A stretch of 64,000 nucleotides of DNA from Lachnospiraceae bacterium. Lineage in GTDB: Bacteria; Bacillota; Clostridia; Lachnospirales; Lachnospiraceae. Below, piece after piece: positions 46,497 to 54,996 of this stretch. A program made the position numbers and the translations under genes. Within the stretch, counting starts at the first letter, position 1. Each line of letters opens with the position of its first letter. The stretch is taken from contig CABJAB010000003.1 of the NCBI GenBank assembly GCA_902363445.1, positions 62,001-126,000 of the forward strand, read 5' to 3'. The notes under the pieces are model-generated. The model saw only the letters and a program-made list of their open reading frames with translations, was not told the DNA's origin and did not search any database.

Positions 46497-47558
46497 TTAT
46501 TTCTCCTTTCTGGAAAAAGCCATCTGGATCAGCTTCTCGATCAGCTGGGGCTTTGCGATTCCACGGTTCTCCCAAAGCATGGGATACATACTGATGGACG
46601 TAAAGCCCGGAAGCGTATTGAGCTCATTAAACACTACCTCGCCGGTGTCCTTCGTGACAAAGAAATCCACACGGGAAAGACCAAAACCGTCCACCGCCTT
46701 GAAAATCGCGACAGCGTCTCTTCTCAGCTCTTCCACGGTTTCAGCCGGCAGTTCCGGATCCATGACAGTCTTCGATTCTGCATTGTGATACTTCGCTTCA
46801 TAATCATAAAATTCCGCGGCAGCCAAAATCTCTCCCACACCGGAGGCCTTCACTTCATTTCCTCCCAGCACGGCGCATTCTATCTCTCTGCCTACAATAG
46901 TCTCTTCCACCAGGATCTTACGGTCATGTTTCACCGCCTCCAAAAGGCCGTCTGTCAGCATCTCCCGGTTCTCCGCTTTGGAGACTCCCCTGGAGGAACC
47001 AGCATTGCACGGTTTGATGAACACCGGATAAGGAACTGTCTCTTCTACTCTTTTCACCACTGCGTCCATATCCTGCAGGTCTTCTTTCCTGACAGCCGCA
47101 TATTTAGCCTGGCGGATGCCCAGCGTATCCACGATGATCTTAGTATAGAGTTTATCCATGGAGACGGACGACGCCAGAACTCCGCAGCCCACATAGGGGA
47201 TCTGGGACAGCTCGAATATCCCTTGTACGGTTCCATCCTCTCCATAAAGGCCGTGCAGCACGGGGAAGATCACGTCCACCTTCCGACAGGCGGCTTTCCC
47301 ATTTTCTATCAGAAGGACGCCGCTCATATCCGCGTCGGGCGACAGCACCGCTCTCGTCTTTCCCTTTACCCACGCGCCGGAACGGATTTCCTCCACTGAT
47401 TCCGTATGGATCCATTTTCCGTCCTGAGTGATGCCGATCAGTATGGTATCATATTTATCCGTATTAATATTCTCAATGACTGTTACCGCGGAAATGCAGG
47501 AAATTTCATGCTCGGATGACTGTCCCCCAAAAAGTACCGCCACTGTCTGTTTTGTCAT
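46497..47558 (-). CDS. ddl: D-alanine--D-alanine ligase
   Basis: ATP-grasp ligase, 353 residues. It has the N-terminal VLFGGQSSEHEIS, the ATP-lid segment PCNAGSSRGVSK, DFFVTKDTGEVVFNELNTLPGFT and the SMYP loop. The SMYP.LW form with Tyr in the active-site loop is typical of D-Ala-D-Ala rather than D-Ala-D-Lac ligases, so vancomycin-sensitive precursors are expected. It is divergent from spoIIR. Confidence 0.96.
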   Translation of the reverse strand: MTKQTVAVLFGGQSSEHEISCISAVTVIENINTDKYDTILIGITQDGKWIHTESVEEIRSGAWVKGKTRAVLSPDADMSGVLLIENGKAACRKVDVIFPVLHGLYGEDGTVQGIFELSQIPYVGCGVLASSVSMDKLYTKIIVDTLGIRQAKYAAVRKEDLQDMDAVVKRVEETVPYPVFIKPCNAGSSRGVSKAENREMLTDGLLEAVKHDRKILVEETIVGREIECAVLGGNEVKASGVGEILAAAEFYDYEAKYHNAESKTVMDPELPAETVEELRRDAVAIFKAVDGFGLSRVDFFVTKDTGEVVFNELNTLPGFTSISMYPMLWENRGIAKPQLIEKLIQMAFSRKEK

Positions 47559-47754
47559 AAGAACTCCCTCTTTTCTTCTATATTCAAAAATGCCTTGGCG
47601 TCTTCACAACAAGTCAAGAATCTTTCTTTCTCATTTTACCCTTCTTTTGTCATTTCTTCAACGCCTAATTGTAATAAATCCGGAAAAACGGGCAAGACTC
47701 CCAATAGAAGATTCTATTCATTATCTTATATTTTACATAAAGGAGCTGCAAATT

Positions 47755-48402
47755 ATGAAAAAAGAACGACTGGCACTGACCTTTCTCCTGGCGCTTCTCT
47801 GCCTGGTATCCTTGGCCCTCTGGCTTTCGGCCTCCCGCTCTGTCCAGACGGTCCATGAAGATCTGTCTTCTCATATCCTCCGCTTTCACGTTTTGGCAAA
47901 CAGTGATTCCGAGGAAGATCAGGCTCTTAAGCTCAAGGTAAAAGCATCTGTCCTGGAATACTTAGAAGAAACCCTTCCGGAAGACGCCGGCCTGGAGGAG
48001 ACTAAAACCTTTATCGAGAACCATGAGGGGGAAATCCATAAGATCGCCAGCAGCGTGATCAGCGAAGAGGGATACGACTATCCTGTATCTCTTTATCTGG
48101 AGCCCTGGTATTTTCCCACTAAATCTTATGGCGATCTGACCTTTCCCTGCGGCACTTACGAAGCGTTCCGGGTGGTGATCGGAGAAGGGAACGGAAAAAA
48201 CTGGTGGTGCGTCCTCTATCCTTCCCTATGTTTTGTGGACGCTGCCTATGGCGTCGTGCCGGAGGATTCCAAGCAGGAATTAAAAGATGACCTGCGTCCG
48301 GACACCTATGCTTCTCTGGTGGACGAGGACGAAAAAGAAGCCGGAAATGAAAAACCTCAGATTTCCTTCCGTCTGGTGGAATTCTTATCTTCCTTATTTT
48401 AA
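47755..48402 (+). CDS. spoIIR: Stage II sporulation protein R
   Basis: Signal protein of the forespore that triggers SpoIIGA to process pro-sigma-E in the mother cell. It is 215 residues from the ATG at 47755 (AAGGAG upstream), with an N-terminal membrane/export segment (residues about 6-26). The family core is IRFHVLANSDSEEDQ-like (LRFHVLANSDSEEDQALKLK), followed by WWCVLYPSLCF. It marks the organism as an endospore former or a recent descendant of one. Confidence 0.95.
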   Translation: MKKERLALTFLLALLCLVSLALWLSASRSVQTVHEDLSSHILRFHVLANSDSEEDQALKLKVKASVLEYLEETLPEDAGLEETKTFIENHEGEIHKIASSVISEEGYDYPVSLYLEPWYFPTKSYGDLTFPCGTYEAFRVVIGEGNGKNWWCVLYPSLCFVDAAYGVVPEDSKQELKDDLRPDTYASLVDEDEKEAGNEKPQISFRLVEFLSSLF

Positions 48403-48410
48403 AGGGACAG

Positions 48411-48459
48411 CAGAAACAACGAAAAGAGTCCGGCTGTCGGGCTCTTTTCGTTGTTTCTG
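48411..48459. terminator. Strong bidirectional terminator
   Basis: Perfect 18-bp stem CAGAAACAACGAAAAGAG/CTCTTTTCGTTGTTTCTG with a 13-nt loop and T-rich flank. It separates the convergent spoIIR and URO-D-like genes. Confidence 0.92.
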
Positions 48460-48467
48460 TTGTTCTT

Positions 48468-49454
48468 TTATAATTCTCTCACCGCGTTTCTGCAGGCGTA
48501 GAAGTTTTCAGCCGGGGTTTTCATAGACGCACAGCACCCCGGTGACAAAATCAAGCCTCTCCTTCCTCCCAGCTCCACCGCTTCCTTTATATGTATCTTT
48601 ATCTCACCTGGCTCCGCTTTCCCCAGCCATGACTCATTGATGCCTCCCATCAGACATTTGTCCGTAATCGTCCTCGCCTGTGCCAGATCCGGCGCCACCC
48701 ACCGGTCGTGCCAATTCACACAGTTCACAGGATAGGAAGAAAGCAGCTTGAACATCGTATTTTCTCCATGAATATGAATGACATTGAAAAAAGTATCATC
48801 TTTTATCGAATTCAGTATCGGTACGTCATATCTGGCTCCAAATTCCCGATACTCTTCTTCCGTCATCAGATCGTAAGAGGAACACTGGCTTGCAAAGAAA
48901 AATCCAGAAACCCCCGCGTTTACATTCTCTTTCACGAAATTGATCGATGTTCTCATGATAGCGTCCAGTGCGTGGTGCAGCAGGGCGGGTTCTTCTTTCA
49001 TATCAGTAAAAATTCTGTCTCCCGCCAGCTTTCTTGCTATTGTAAGGGGACTGAATATTGTCTGAAGAAAAGGAATCTCAAGCCCTTTTTTCTTCTGCTG
49101 TTTAGCAATCTGCATAGCAGCCGCCAGTGTCTTCCCATGACAGCCGTAACATCCCGGCAGTTCTTTCAATTCTCCCCATTCTTCCGCACTCTCGATATCA
49201 TATTTCCGTTCAAAGACAGCCTGAGTCGGTGTGCAGTAATAAGTACAGCTCAGTCCATAGTCGACCGCCTGATAATTGCCGAATGGCATCATCTTGATAA
49301 AGTCCAGCCCATAATCCTCAGCCATGTGGATCTGGGTCTCCGCAAGGGCCACCGCATCCTGATCCACATGAGGGAGATGATACCACATCCCGAGCGGTAT
49401 CCTGTCCACCTCTTCTTTTGCCAAAGCTGCCATGATCCTTTCTTTTCTTGTCAT
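48468..49454 (-). CDS. Uroporphyrinogen decarboxylase-family protein (URO-D/MtaA-like)
   Basis: A 328-residue TIM-barrel protein. It lacks the substrate Arg-rich N-terminus of true HemE. It shows RIPLGMWYHLPH, NVIHIHGEN (two His in the place of a metal site) and a late SPGCCASMKTPAENF, as in MtaA/CmuA-type cobamide-dependent methyltransferases that use zinc. A methyl transfer to a thiol or corrinoid is therefore likelier than heme synthesis. It follows the cysteine-desulfidase-like gene by 23 nt, so the two probably act together. Confidence 0.85.
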   Translation of the reverse strand: MTRKERIMAALAKEEVDRIPLGMWYHLPHVDQDAVALAETQIHMAEDYGLDFIKMMPFGNYQAVDYGLSCTYYCTPTQAVFERKYDIESAEEWGELKELPGCYGCHGKTLAAAMQIAKQQKKKGLEIPFLQTIFSPLTIARKLAGDRIFTDMKEEPALLHHALDAIMRTSINFVKENVNAGVSGFFFASQCSSYDLMTEEEYREFGARYDVPILNSIKDDTFFNVIHIHGENTMFKLLSSYPVNCVNWHDRWVAPDLAQARTITDKCLMGGINESWLGKAEPGEIKIHIKEAVELGGRRGLILSPGCCASMKTPAENFYACRNAVREL

Positions 49455-49477
49455 CTTCTCTTACCCCCTGTATAGTT

Positions 49478-50764
49478 TTAACATTTTTCCTGCATGATGC
49501 CGACGATCACCCCGTCCGCCGATACCATGCCTTGTACCGATACCTTTGCCATATTCATAATGGACTGTTCCGGTGAATCCGAAAGAATACCATTGTCCCC
49601 CGGTATATGTACCTTGGAAAGTGCCATATTGGAAGCGTCCGCAGCGGCATCCACCGCCACTGCAAGCTTATAGGCACATCCCAGCTTTGCTCCGTCGCAG
49701 AGCATCCCCGTCAGACCGGATATCATATTGAGGATAGACGCCTCGATCTGATGGTCTGTCCCCTTTCTGAGGAAAGTAAGCCCTGCCGCACATCCCACTC
49801 CGGCTGCAACCCCGCAGCCGCAGATAGGAGAAAGAGCTCCCAAATAAGATTTCACAAATATCGTCACCATATGGCTGAATGCCACAGCCCTTCTGATCTC
49901 ATCGCCGCCAAATCCCAGTTCTCTGCCAAATACATAAATGGGAATGACCGCTGTCAATCCATGGTTTCCGCTCCCGGCGCTGCTCATGACCGGAAGCGGC
50001 CATCCAGCCATCCTGGCTTCCGACGCGGCGGCGGTATAAGCCTTCGCTTTCCCCTCTACCGTCCCGTTTGCCTTGCTGAGTACATAGTGCCCGATGCCTA
50101 CGCCCACATCATTCTTGATTCCTGCCTCTGCCATGCGCATATTCATATCGATGCCGTCCTGAATGAACGCAAGTTTGTCGGATGGGATAGTTTTCGCCAT
50201 CCGGATCATCTCCCGGATGGAATATTCTTTAATCTGCTGCTGCAGTGATGGAGCCAAGGGAGTCTCGTTCATACCGGAAATGGCCAGCATCCTGTCGAAC
50301 AGTACAGTTCCGTCTTTTTCTTCACGGGCAATATTGGTATGATTTCTATAAATCGTAACCTTCGACATGTGAGCGGCGCTCTCTGCTTCAGCCGTGATCT
50401 CCAGACAAGTCGCTTCTGGATTGAGCTTCACGGCTACTGTCCCGTCCTGCAGCATCTTCCTCGCAGTTTCAATTGCCGTTTCATTCACATCTTTCAGCAC
50501 CTCAAGTCCGTATTCCGATTTTCCACATGCCATAGAAAGCGCTGCCGCGAAACCGTTCCCACGCTCTTTTGTCCCCGGAATCCCCACACCCAGACCATTT
50601 TTCAGTACATTCTTGTCCACATTCACGGTCACCCTGGCAGCCGGTTCCCCAAGAAGCTCTTTCGCCCGCGCCACAGCCAGCGCAACCGCTCCAGGCTCCG
50701 TACAGCCCAGCGCCGGTGTCACCTGATTTTTCAGGATCTCAATAATCTTCTCTGCTTTCTCCAT
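49478..50764 (-). CDS. L-cysteine desulfidase family Fe-S lyase (UPF0597/CdsB type)
   Basis: A 428-residue cytosolic lyase. Family Cys positions that may hold a 4Fe-4S cluster are in ALGCTEPGAV (near residue 21), SPICGCGVAAG (near 315) and LCDGAKLGCAYK (near 355-365). Family members split L-cysteine to pyruvate, ammonia and sulfide; serine or another beta-substituted amino acid remains possible. A second Cys-rich motif GCAAG is nearby. It heads a two-gene unit with the URO-D-like gene, and a candidate LacI operator lies before it. Confidence 0.88.
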   Translation of the reverse strand: MEKAEKIIEILKNQVTPALGCTEPGAVALAVARAKELLGEPAARVTVNVDKNVLKNGLGVGIPGTKERGNGFAAALSMACGKSEYGLEVLKDVNETAIETARKMLQDGTVAVKLNPEATCLEITAEAESAAHMSKVTIYRNHTNIAREEKDGTVLFDRMLAISGMNETPLAPSLQQQIKEYSIREMIRMAKTIPSDKLAFIQDGIDMNMRMAEAGIKNDVGVGIGHYVLSKANGTVEGKAKAYTAAASEARMAGWPLPVMSSAGSGNHGLTAVIPIYVFGRELGFGGDEIRRAVAFSHMVTIFVKSYLGALSPICGCGVAAGVGCAAGLTFLRKGTDHQIEASILNMISGLTGMLCDGAKLGCAYKLAVAVDAAADASNMALSKVHIPGDNGILSDSPEQSIMNMAKVSVQGMVSADGVIVGIMQEKC

Positions 50765-50842
50765 CTCACCTTTTCCCTTTCGCAGCTTTATTCAGACATA
50801 TAAACCATTTACATTTCTTCCCATATTTTCCAATTTATGTGT

Positions 50843-50853
50843 ATCGGTAAACA
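50843..50853. promoter_or_regulatory. Candidate operator ATCGGTAAACA
   Basis: It lies about 80 nt upstream of the desulfidase-like gene. A sequence with one difference, ATCGGTACACA, lies before the RraA-family gene at 52307-52317. The lacI gene lies between them, so both could be its sites. Confidence 0.4.
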
Positions 50854-50861
50854 AAACGATT

Positions 50862-50894
50862 AATAAAAAAACGATATACCATCGTTTTTTTATT
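50862..50894 (-). terminator. lacI terminator
   Basis: Perfect 14-bp stem AATAAAAAAACGAT/ATCGTTTTTTTATT with a 5-nt loop. It lies 47 nt after the lacI stop; the T run is inside the second arm. Confidence 0.78.
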
Positions 50895-50941
50895 GCATCC
50901 CTCACGCCGTCTTCCGCCTTGAGAGCCGTTTCAGCCCGCCT

Positions 50942-52000
50942 TCATGCTTCTTTTTTCAGCAATGTGGAAGCACGGACAGATAGGGTGCACGGCACTTCCA
51001 CTGTTTCCACGGGTTTATCATTATCTTTAATCCTATCCAGCATAAGCCTTGCACACTGGCGCCCCATTTCCTTTGAGTCTATCCGGATCGTCGTCACAGC
51101 CGGATACAGAATCCCGGCCCAGCTGACATCTTCTTCCCATCCCCAGTCATCCGGCCCGCAGATCCCCATATCGCCGGGAATTGAAAGGCCCTCTCTCTGC
51201 AGACAGTTGAACATGCGGAACGTAGTCATGGTATTGACACATATGATGGCCGGTTTTTCTCCCGGTTTCACTGAGGCCCGGAACTTTCGCAGCTGGGATA
51301 TTGCTCCCGGCACATCGCTGATATGAATCGTATAGATATCCTCTTTGTTCACATATCCATATACTTTTTCCATGGCCTTAAAATACGCATCTATTTTTTT
51401 GAATCGTGAAGAATTGTCGTGCCAATCCTGCGTGAAGATGACCGGACGGGTAAATTCCTGGGACTTCAGATGTTTCACCAGCGCCATCATGGAATCATAT
51501 GGCTCAAAGGTTGCTATGTCAAGCTTATAATCCCTGATATAACGGTCGCACAGCACGATCGGAAGTCCCTTCACAGCATACTCCATCAAATACTTGCTGT
51601 CATACGAAGCAGTGTTTATGATGAGCCCGTCCACTCCTTTAGCGACCAATGTGGCAACTACATCTTTTTCACTCTCTTCTCTGTTGTTGCTGTCCATGAA
51701 CAGAGCCGTATATCCGTGCCGCTTAAGCTCCGCGCCGCATGAAGATATGATAGAAGAAGACCACGGACTCTCAATATCTGAAATAACCACTCCGATCATT
51801 CTGGTCTTATGGCTCTTTAATGCCCTGGCGTATTCACTGGGACTGTAATCGCTGAGCTCGATCACTGTTTTTATCCGCTCGGCTGTCTTTTCGCTCATCA
51901 AATCCAATCTGCCGTTTAAATAGCGGGAAACTGTGGTCTTTGACACTCCCACGGCATTCGCAATTTCATTAATCGTCACTTTCGACCCATTTTTCGCCAT
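50942..52000 (-). CDS. LacI-family transcriptional regulator
   Basis: A 352-residue repressor. The N-terminal helix-turn-helix TINEIANAVGVSKTTVSRYLNG is followed by the hinge helix, then a sugar-binding domain (IGVVISDIESPWSS, VDGLIINTA, ICGPDDWGW, TTIRID.KEMGR). The ATG at 52000 has AGGAGG 4 nt before it; an upstream in-frame ATG at 52063 would add a non-homologous tail. It is divergent from the RraA-family gene and upstream of the desulfidase pair, which are its likely targets. Confidence 0.92.
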   Translation of the reverse strand: MAKNGSKVTINEIANAVGVSKTTVSRYLNGRLDLMSEKTAERIKTVIELSDYSPSEYARALKSHKTRMIGVVISDIESPWSSSIISSCGAELKRHGYTALFMDSNNREESEKDVVATLVAKGVDGLIINTASYDSKYLMEYAVKGLPIVLCDRYIRDYKLDIATFEPYDSMMALVKHLKSQEFTRPVIFTQDWHDNSSRFKKIDAYFKAMEKVYGYVNKEDIYTIHISDVPGAISQLRKFRASVKPGEKPAIICVNTMTTFRMFNCLQREGLSIPGDMGICGPDDWGWEEDVSWAGILYPAVTTIRIDSKEMGRQCARLMLDRIKDNDKPVETVEVPCTLSVRASTLLKKEA

Positions 52001-52248
52001 ACCGCCTCCTGTTCCAGGTTGTTCAATGTTGTTTACTGGTTTCATAGTGTCCGACAAGAACACTTTTTCTGCTATTAAAAGAAAATCTATGCAGGTTATC
52101 TCTACTTAAAAAGTATCTTAACATATAACCGGCAGAAATTCAACTCTTTTCCAACGGCAATTTCGCACAAAACCGCTCTTATTATCTCGTCATTTTCAAC
52201 AAATTCAAAATTGTATCCACGATTAATATGGACTTTTTTGATTTTCAA

Positions 52249-52257
52249 TGCTATACT
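52249..52257 (+). promoter_or_regulatory. Extended -10 promoter of the RraA-family gene
   Basis: TGCTATACT; the -35 is weak (about TGGACT). The expected start falls just before or inside the palindrome at 52266-52285. Confidence 0.6.
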
Positions 52258-52265
52258 TAAAAAAA

Positions 52266-52285
52266 CAATGCATGGACAAATGCAT
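52266..52285 (+). promoter_or_regulatory. AATGCA-N8-TGCATT palindrome, candidate operator
   Basis: Perfect 6-bp arms, placed at the expected transcription start of the RraA-family gene. This position suits repression. Confidence 0.5.
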
Positions 52286-52306
52286 TATTTTTATAAGGTT
52301 TTACGA

Positions 52307-52317
52307 AATCGGTACAC
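52307..52317. promoter_or_regulatory. Candidate operator ATCGGTACACA
   Basis: It lies 27 nt before the RraA-family ATG. It shares its core with 50843-50853, and its GAAATCGGT context with a cre-like element at 62059-62072. Confidence 0.4.
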
Positions 52318-52343
52318 ATATGAATTATTAAGGAGGATTTTAC

Positions 52344-52997
52344 ATGAATCAGGAAAAAATGGCCGAACTTAAAAAAATTCTTTACTCCGGCATCCTATGT
52401 GATGTGCTCGACGGTATGGGATATCGCAACCAGTCCATCGGAATGGAAATCCGGCCTCTCACGGAAGATACTGTGATCTTCGGCCCTGCCTTCACCAGTA
52501 TAGGCACCGAGGTCTATTCTATGCCGAAAAACCCTTTGATCGCACAGTGTAAAGTGGTCGACCAGATAAAAGAAGGGGAAATCTACATTTTAAAAACACG
52601 CGGAGAATATAATTGTGCCGTATTCGGAGAGCTTTTTGCCACCGCCGTTCAAAAAAGAGGAGGGGCCGGCGTCCTCTTGGACGGTCTGGCCCGCGATCTG
52701 AAGGAATTGAAAAAGATGCAGTTTCCTCTTTTTTACCGTGGTACGAATCCCAAGACCTCAAAAGGCAGATGTGAAATCAATGAATGCCAAATTCCCATAG
52801 AAATAGGAGGTGTAAACATCCGCCCCGGAGATTATATTTTCGGCGATGCAGATGGCATCGTAGTAATACCCGCGGAGGTCTCAGAGGAAGTATTTGAAAA
52901 ATCCATTGAGACCATTGAAAAAGAAAACATGGTTCGGGACGGACTCATAAACGGCCAGTCTCTAGAACATGTCTATACAGAGATCGGCGCCATCTGA
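52344..52997 (+). CDS. RraA-family protein, HMG/CHA aldolase-like
   Basis: A 217-residue protein. It has GELFATAVQKRGGAGVLLDGLARD (the Gly-rich loop with the Arg-Asp pair that binds metal and oxalate/pyruvate in 4-hydroxy-4-methyl-2-oxoglutarate aldolases) and GDYIFGDADGIVVIP. The catalytic residues are present, which argues for an aldolase or decarboxylase rather than an RNase E inhibitor. AGGAGG precedes the ATG. It is expressed alone with its own terminator, divergent from lacI. Confidence 0.88.
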   Translation: MNQEKMAELKKILYSGILCDVLDGMGYRNQSIGMEIRPLTEDTVIFGPAFTSIGTEVYSMPKNPLIAQCKVVDQIKEGEIYILKTRGEYNCAVFGELFATAVQKRGGAGVLLDGLARDLKELKKMQFPLFYRGTNPKTSKGRCEINECQIPIEIGGVNIRPGDYIFGDADGIVVIPAEVSEEVFEKSIETIEKENMVRDGLINGQSLEHVYTEIGAI

Positions 52998-53040
52998 CTG
53001 CCATTTGCTATATACCTATTTTACCTTTATTCACGGGAAG

Positions 53041-53067
53041 GGCCGCTGCATTCGCAGCGGCCTTTTT
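53041..53067 (+). terminator. Rho-independent terminator
   Basis: Stem GGCCGCTGC/GCAGCGGCC, 4-nt loop, then TTTTTC. It ends the RraA-family transcript. Confidence 0.9.
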
Positions 53068-53098
53068 CATTTGCAGATAGTCAGCAGATTGTCTATAT

Positions 53099-53911
53099 TC
53101 ATTCTCTAAGCAGCTCCACATTCTCTTCTATCCATCTGGTCTCATATACGGCATCGGCGCCGCCGTCCACCCGGATATCAGCCGCAGTGGTAAAACCAAA
53201 TGCGTCAGAGCAGAGCAGGACGATAGGCGCCCCTACCTCTCTGGCATCTCCCGGCCTCTTGATCAAATATTCCGTGAAAAAGTTTTGAAATGCCTCTGTC
53301 CCCTCCTCCGGCACGACGGGCCTGGAAAGCTCTGTGAGCACAAGACCCGGAGAGACTGAATTGACTCGGATATGAAAAGGGGAGAGCTCGGCCGCGAACG
53401 CCGTGGTCAGTTTTTCCAACGCCGCTTTTGTACAGCCGTAAAGCGTCCTCCCAGCAGCCACTCTGTGGGCTGCCATGGAGGAAACATTTACAATGGCTCC
53501 TCCTCTCCCATTTTTTTTCATATATTGTGCCGCCGCATTGCATCCTATAAAAGCGCTTTTAAAATTGATAGCTACCGCTCCGTCAAATTCCTCCATAGTC
53601 ACTTTATTTAAGGGCTTTCGAAGACTCCCCCCCGCCACGTTCACCCAATAATCAATGGTGCCAAAACGTTCGGCCGCACAGCGGGCGAACTCTTTTACTG
53701 CTTTCTCATCGGTGGCGTCCACAGATTCCATCATGACGTCCGAATAGCCCATCTTTTCCAGCGCCGCCCCTGCCTCCATAAGCTTTCTGGTGTTTCTGGA
53801 AAATAGCGCCACCCTGCAGCCTTCCTCAAGAAAACACGCTGCCGCCGCGAATCCAATCCCCGTACTGCCACCAGCCACCACGGCCACCTTATCTTTCATA
53901 TGCAGATCCAT
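53099..53911 (-). CDS. SDR-family oxidoreductase
   Basis: A 270-residue NAD(P)-dependent enzyme. It has GGSTGIG (near residue 15), NVAGG, NVSSMA, the Tyr/Lys pair in YGCTKAA, and SPGLVLTEL. It is last gene of the nine-gene operon that begins at the second livK. With KDG kinase and KDPG aldolase upstream, it could oxidise or reduce a sugar acid ahead of the 2-keto-3-deoxy stage. Confidence 0.9.
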   Translation of the reverse strand: MDLHMKDKVAVVAGGSTGIGFAAAACFLEEGCRVALFSRNTRKLMEAGAALEKMGYSDVMMESVDATDEKAVKEFARCAAERFGTIDYWVNVAGGSLRKPLNKVTMEEFDGAVAINFKSAFIGCNAAAQYMKKNGRGGAIVNVSSMAAHRVAAGRTLYGCTKAALEKLTTAFAAELSPFHIRVNSVSPGLVLTELSRPVVPEEGTEAFQNFFTEYLIKRPGDAREVGAPIVLLCSDAFGFTTAADIRVDGGADAVYETRWIEENVELLRE

Positions 53912-53960
53912 ATACTCCCCCTCCGATTCCTCATCCTATCACAGAATTTACCCGTTATGA

Positions 53961-54983
53961 TCAGCGCTGGACCCTGCCGGAGCCGTCTCCCTCTGCAAGT
54001 TTCCTGACCTCATCGACGGAAACCATATTAAAATCCCCTTCCACCGTGTGTTTCAGACAAGACGCCGCTGCAGCGAATTCCACAGTGTCCTGCATCCCTT
54101 TCCCGTTCAAAAGAGAATAGATCAGACCGGCTCCAAAGCTGTCTCCTCCTCCAACCCGGTCAACAATATGCACCGGATAGCTTTTGGAAAAATAATGACG
54201 GCAGCCATCGTACAGCATGGCGGCCCAGATATTGTCACTGGCCGACAAGGATGTCCTGAGGGTGACAGCCACCATATCAAAGCCATATATACCGGCCAGC
54301 TGCTCCGCCACCGCTTTATAGCCTTCGTGGTTCAGCTTCCCGCCTTCGATATCCGTCGCAGGTGCCGAGATTCCGAACACATCCTTAGCGTCTTCCTCAT
54401 TTGCTATACAGATATCGATATATCCGGCCAGTTTTGTCATGGTTTCCCTCGCCTGGTCACGGCTCCAAAGTTTTTTCCGATAATTCAGGTCACAGCTGAT
54501 CTTCATTCCTTTCCTTTTAGCAGCTTTGCAGGCCTCTTCACAGATGAGCGGAAGCTCCCCTCCCAGGGCAGGCGTGATTCCTGTGAAGTGGAACCACTCC
54601 GCTCCGTCAAAAATCGTCTCCCAGTCAAATTCCTCCGCTTTTGCAAGGGACACCGCTGAATTCGACCGGTCATAAATCACCTTCGACGCGCGCTGGGCCG
54701 CTCCCTTTTCCAAATAATAGATTCCAACCCGTTCTCCTCCGCGCACGATTCTATCTGTCCCCACTCCAAATTTTCGGAGACTGTTCACTGCTCCCTGTCC
54801 GATCTCATGGGCCGGCAGCTTCGTCACATAGTCCACATCCACACCAAAGTTGGCAAGGGACACCGCCACATTGGCTTCCCCTCCCCCATAAAGAGCCTGG
54901 TACTGATCACTCTGTAAAAACCGGTAATAACCAAGAGGCTCAAGCCTGAGCATGATCTCACCAAAGGTCACTACTTTTCCCAT
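53961..54983 (-). CDS. kdgK: PfkB-family sugar kinase, 2-dehydro-3-deoxygluconokinase-like
   Basis: Ribokinase-fold kinase, 340 residues. It has the N-terminal GEIMLRLEPLGYYRF.QS, GGGEANVA and the ATP/catalytic motif VDRVGGGDSFGAGL (Asp base). It is typical of KDG kinases, which make KDPG. The immediately upstream gene codes for KDPG aldolase (13 nt gap). The pair forms the lower Entner-Doudoroff route to pyruvate and glyceraldehyde-3-phosphate. Confidence 0.92.
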   Translation of the reverse strand: MGKVVTFGEIMLRLEPLGYYRFLQSDQYQALYGGGEANVAVSLANFGVDVDYVTKLPAHEIGQGAVNSLRKFGVGTDRIVRGGERVGIYYLEKGAAQRASKVIYDRSNSAVSLAKAEEFDWETIFDGAEWFHFTGITPALGGELPLICEEACKAAKRKGMKISCDLNYRKKLWSRDQARETMTKLAGYIDICIANEEDAKDVFGISAPATDIEGGKLNHEGYKAVAEQLAGIYGFDMVAVTLRTSLSASDNIWAAMLYDGCRHYFSKSYPVHIVDRVGGGDSFGAGLIYSLLNGKGMQDTVEFAAAASCLKHTVEGDFNMVSVDEVRKLAEGDGSGRVQR

Positions 54984-54996
54984 TTTTTATTCCTCC

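Larger units (their letters stand above)
52001..52343. other. Intergenic, 343 bp: divergent lacI/RraA control region
   Basis: No coding sequence accepted. It holds the RraA promoter (52249-52257), a palindrome at 52266-52285 and the ATCGGTACACA element at 52307-52317. The lacI promoter on the minus strand is not resolved. Confidence 0.6.

Noticed and set aside
48468..49454. hemE (uroporphyrinogen decarboxylase for heme synthesis)
   Set aside because: The N-terminal substrate-binding motif of HemE is missing and a metal-site pattern of MtaA-type enzymes is present; no other heme genes nearby.
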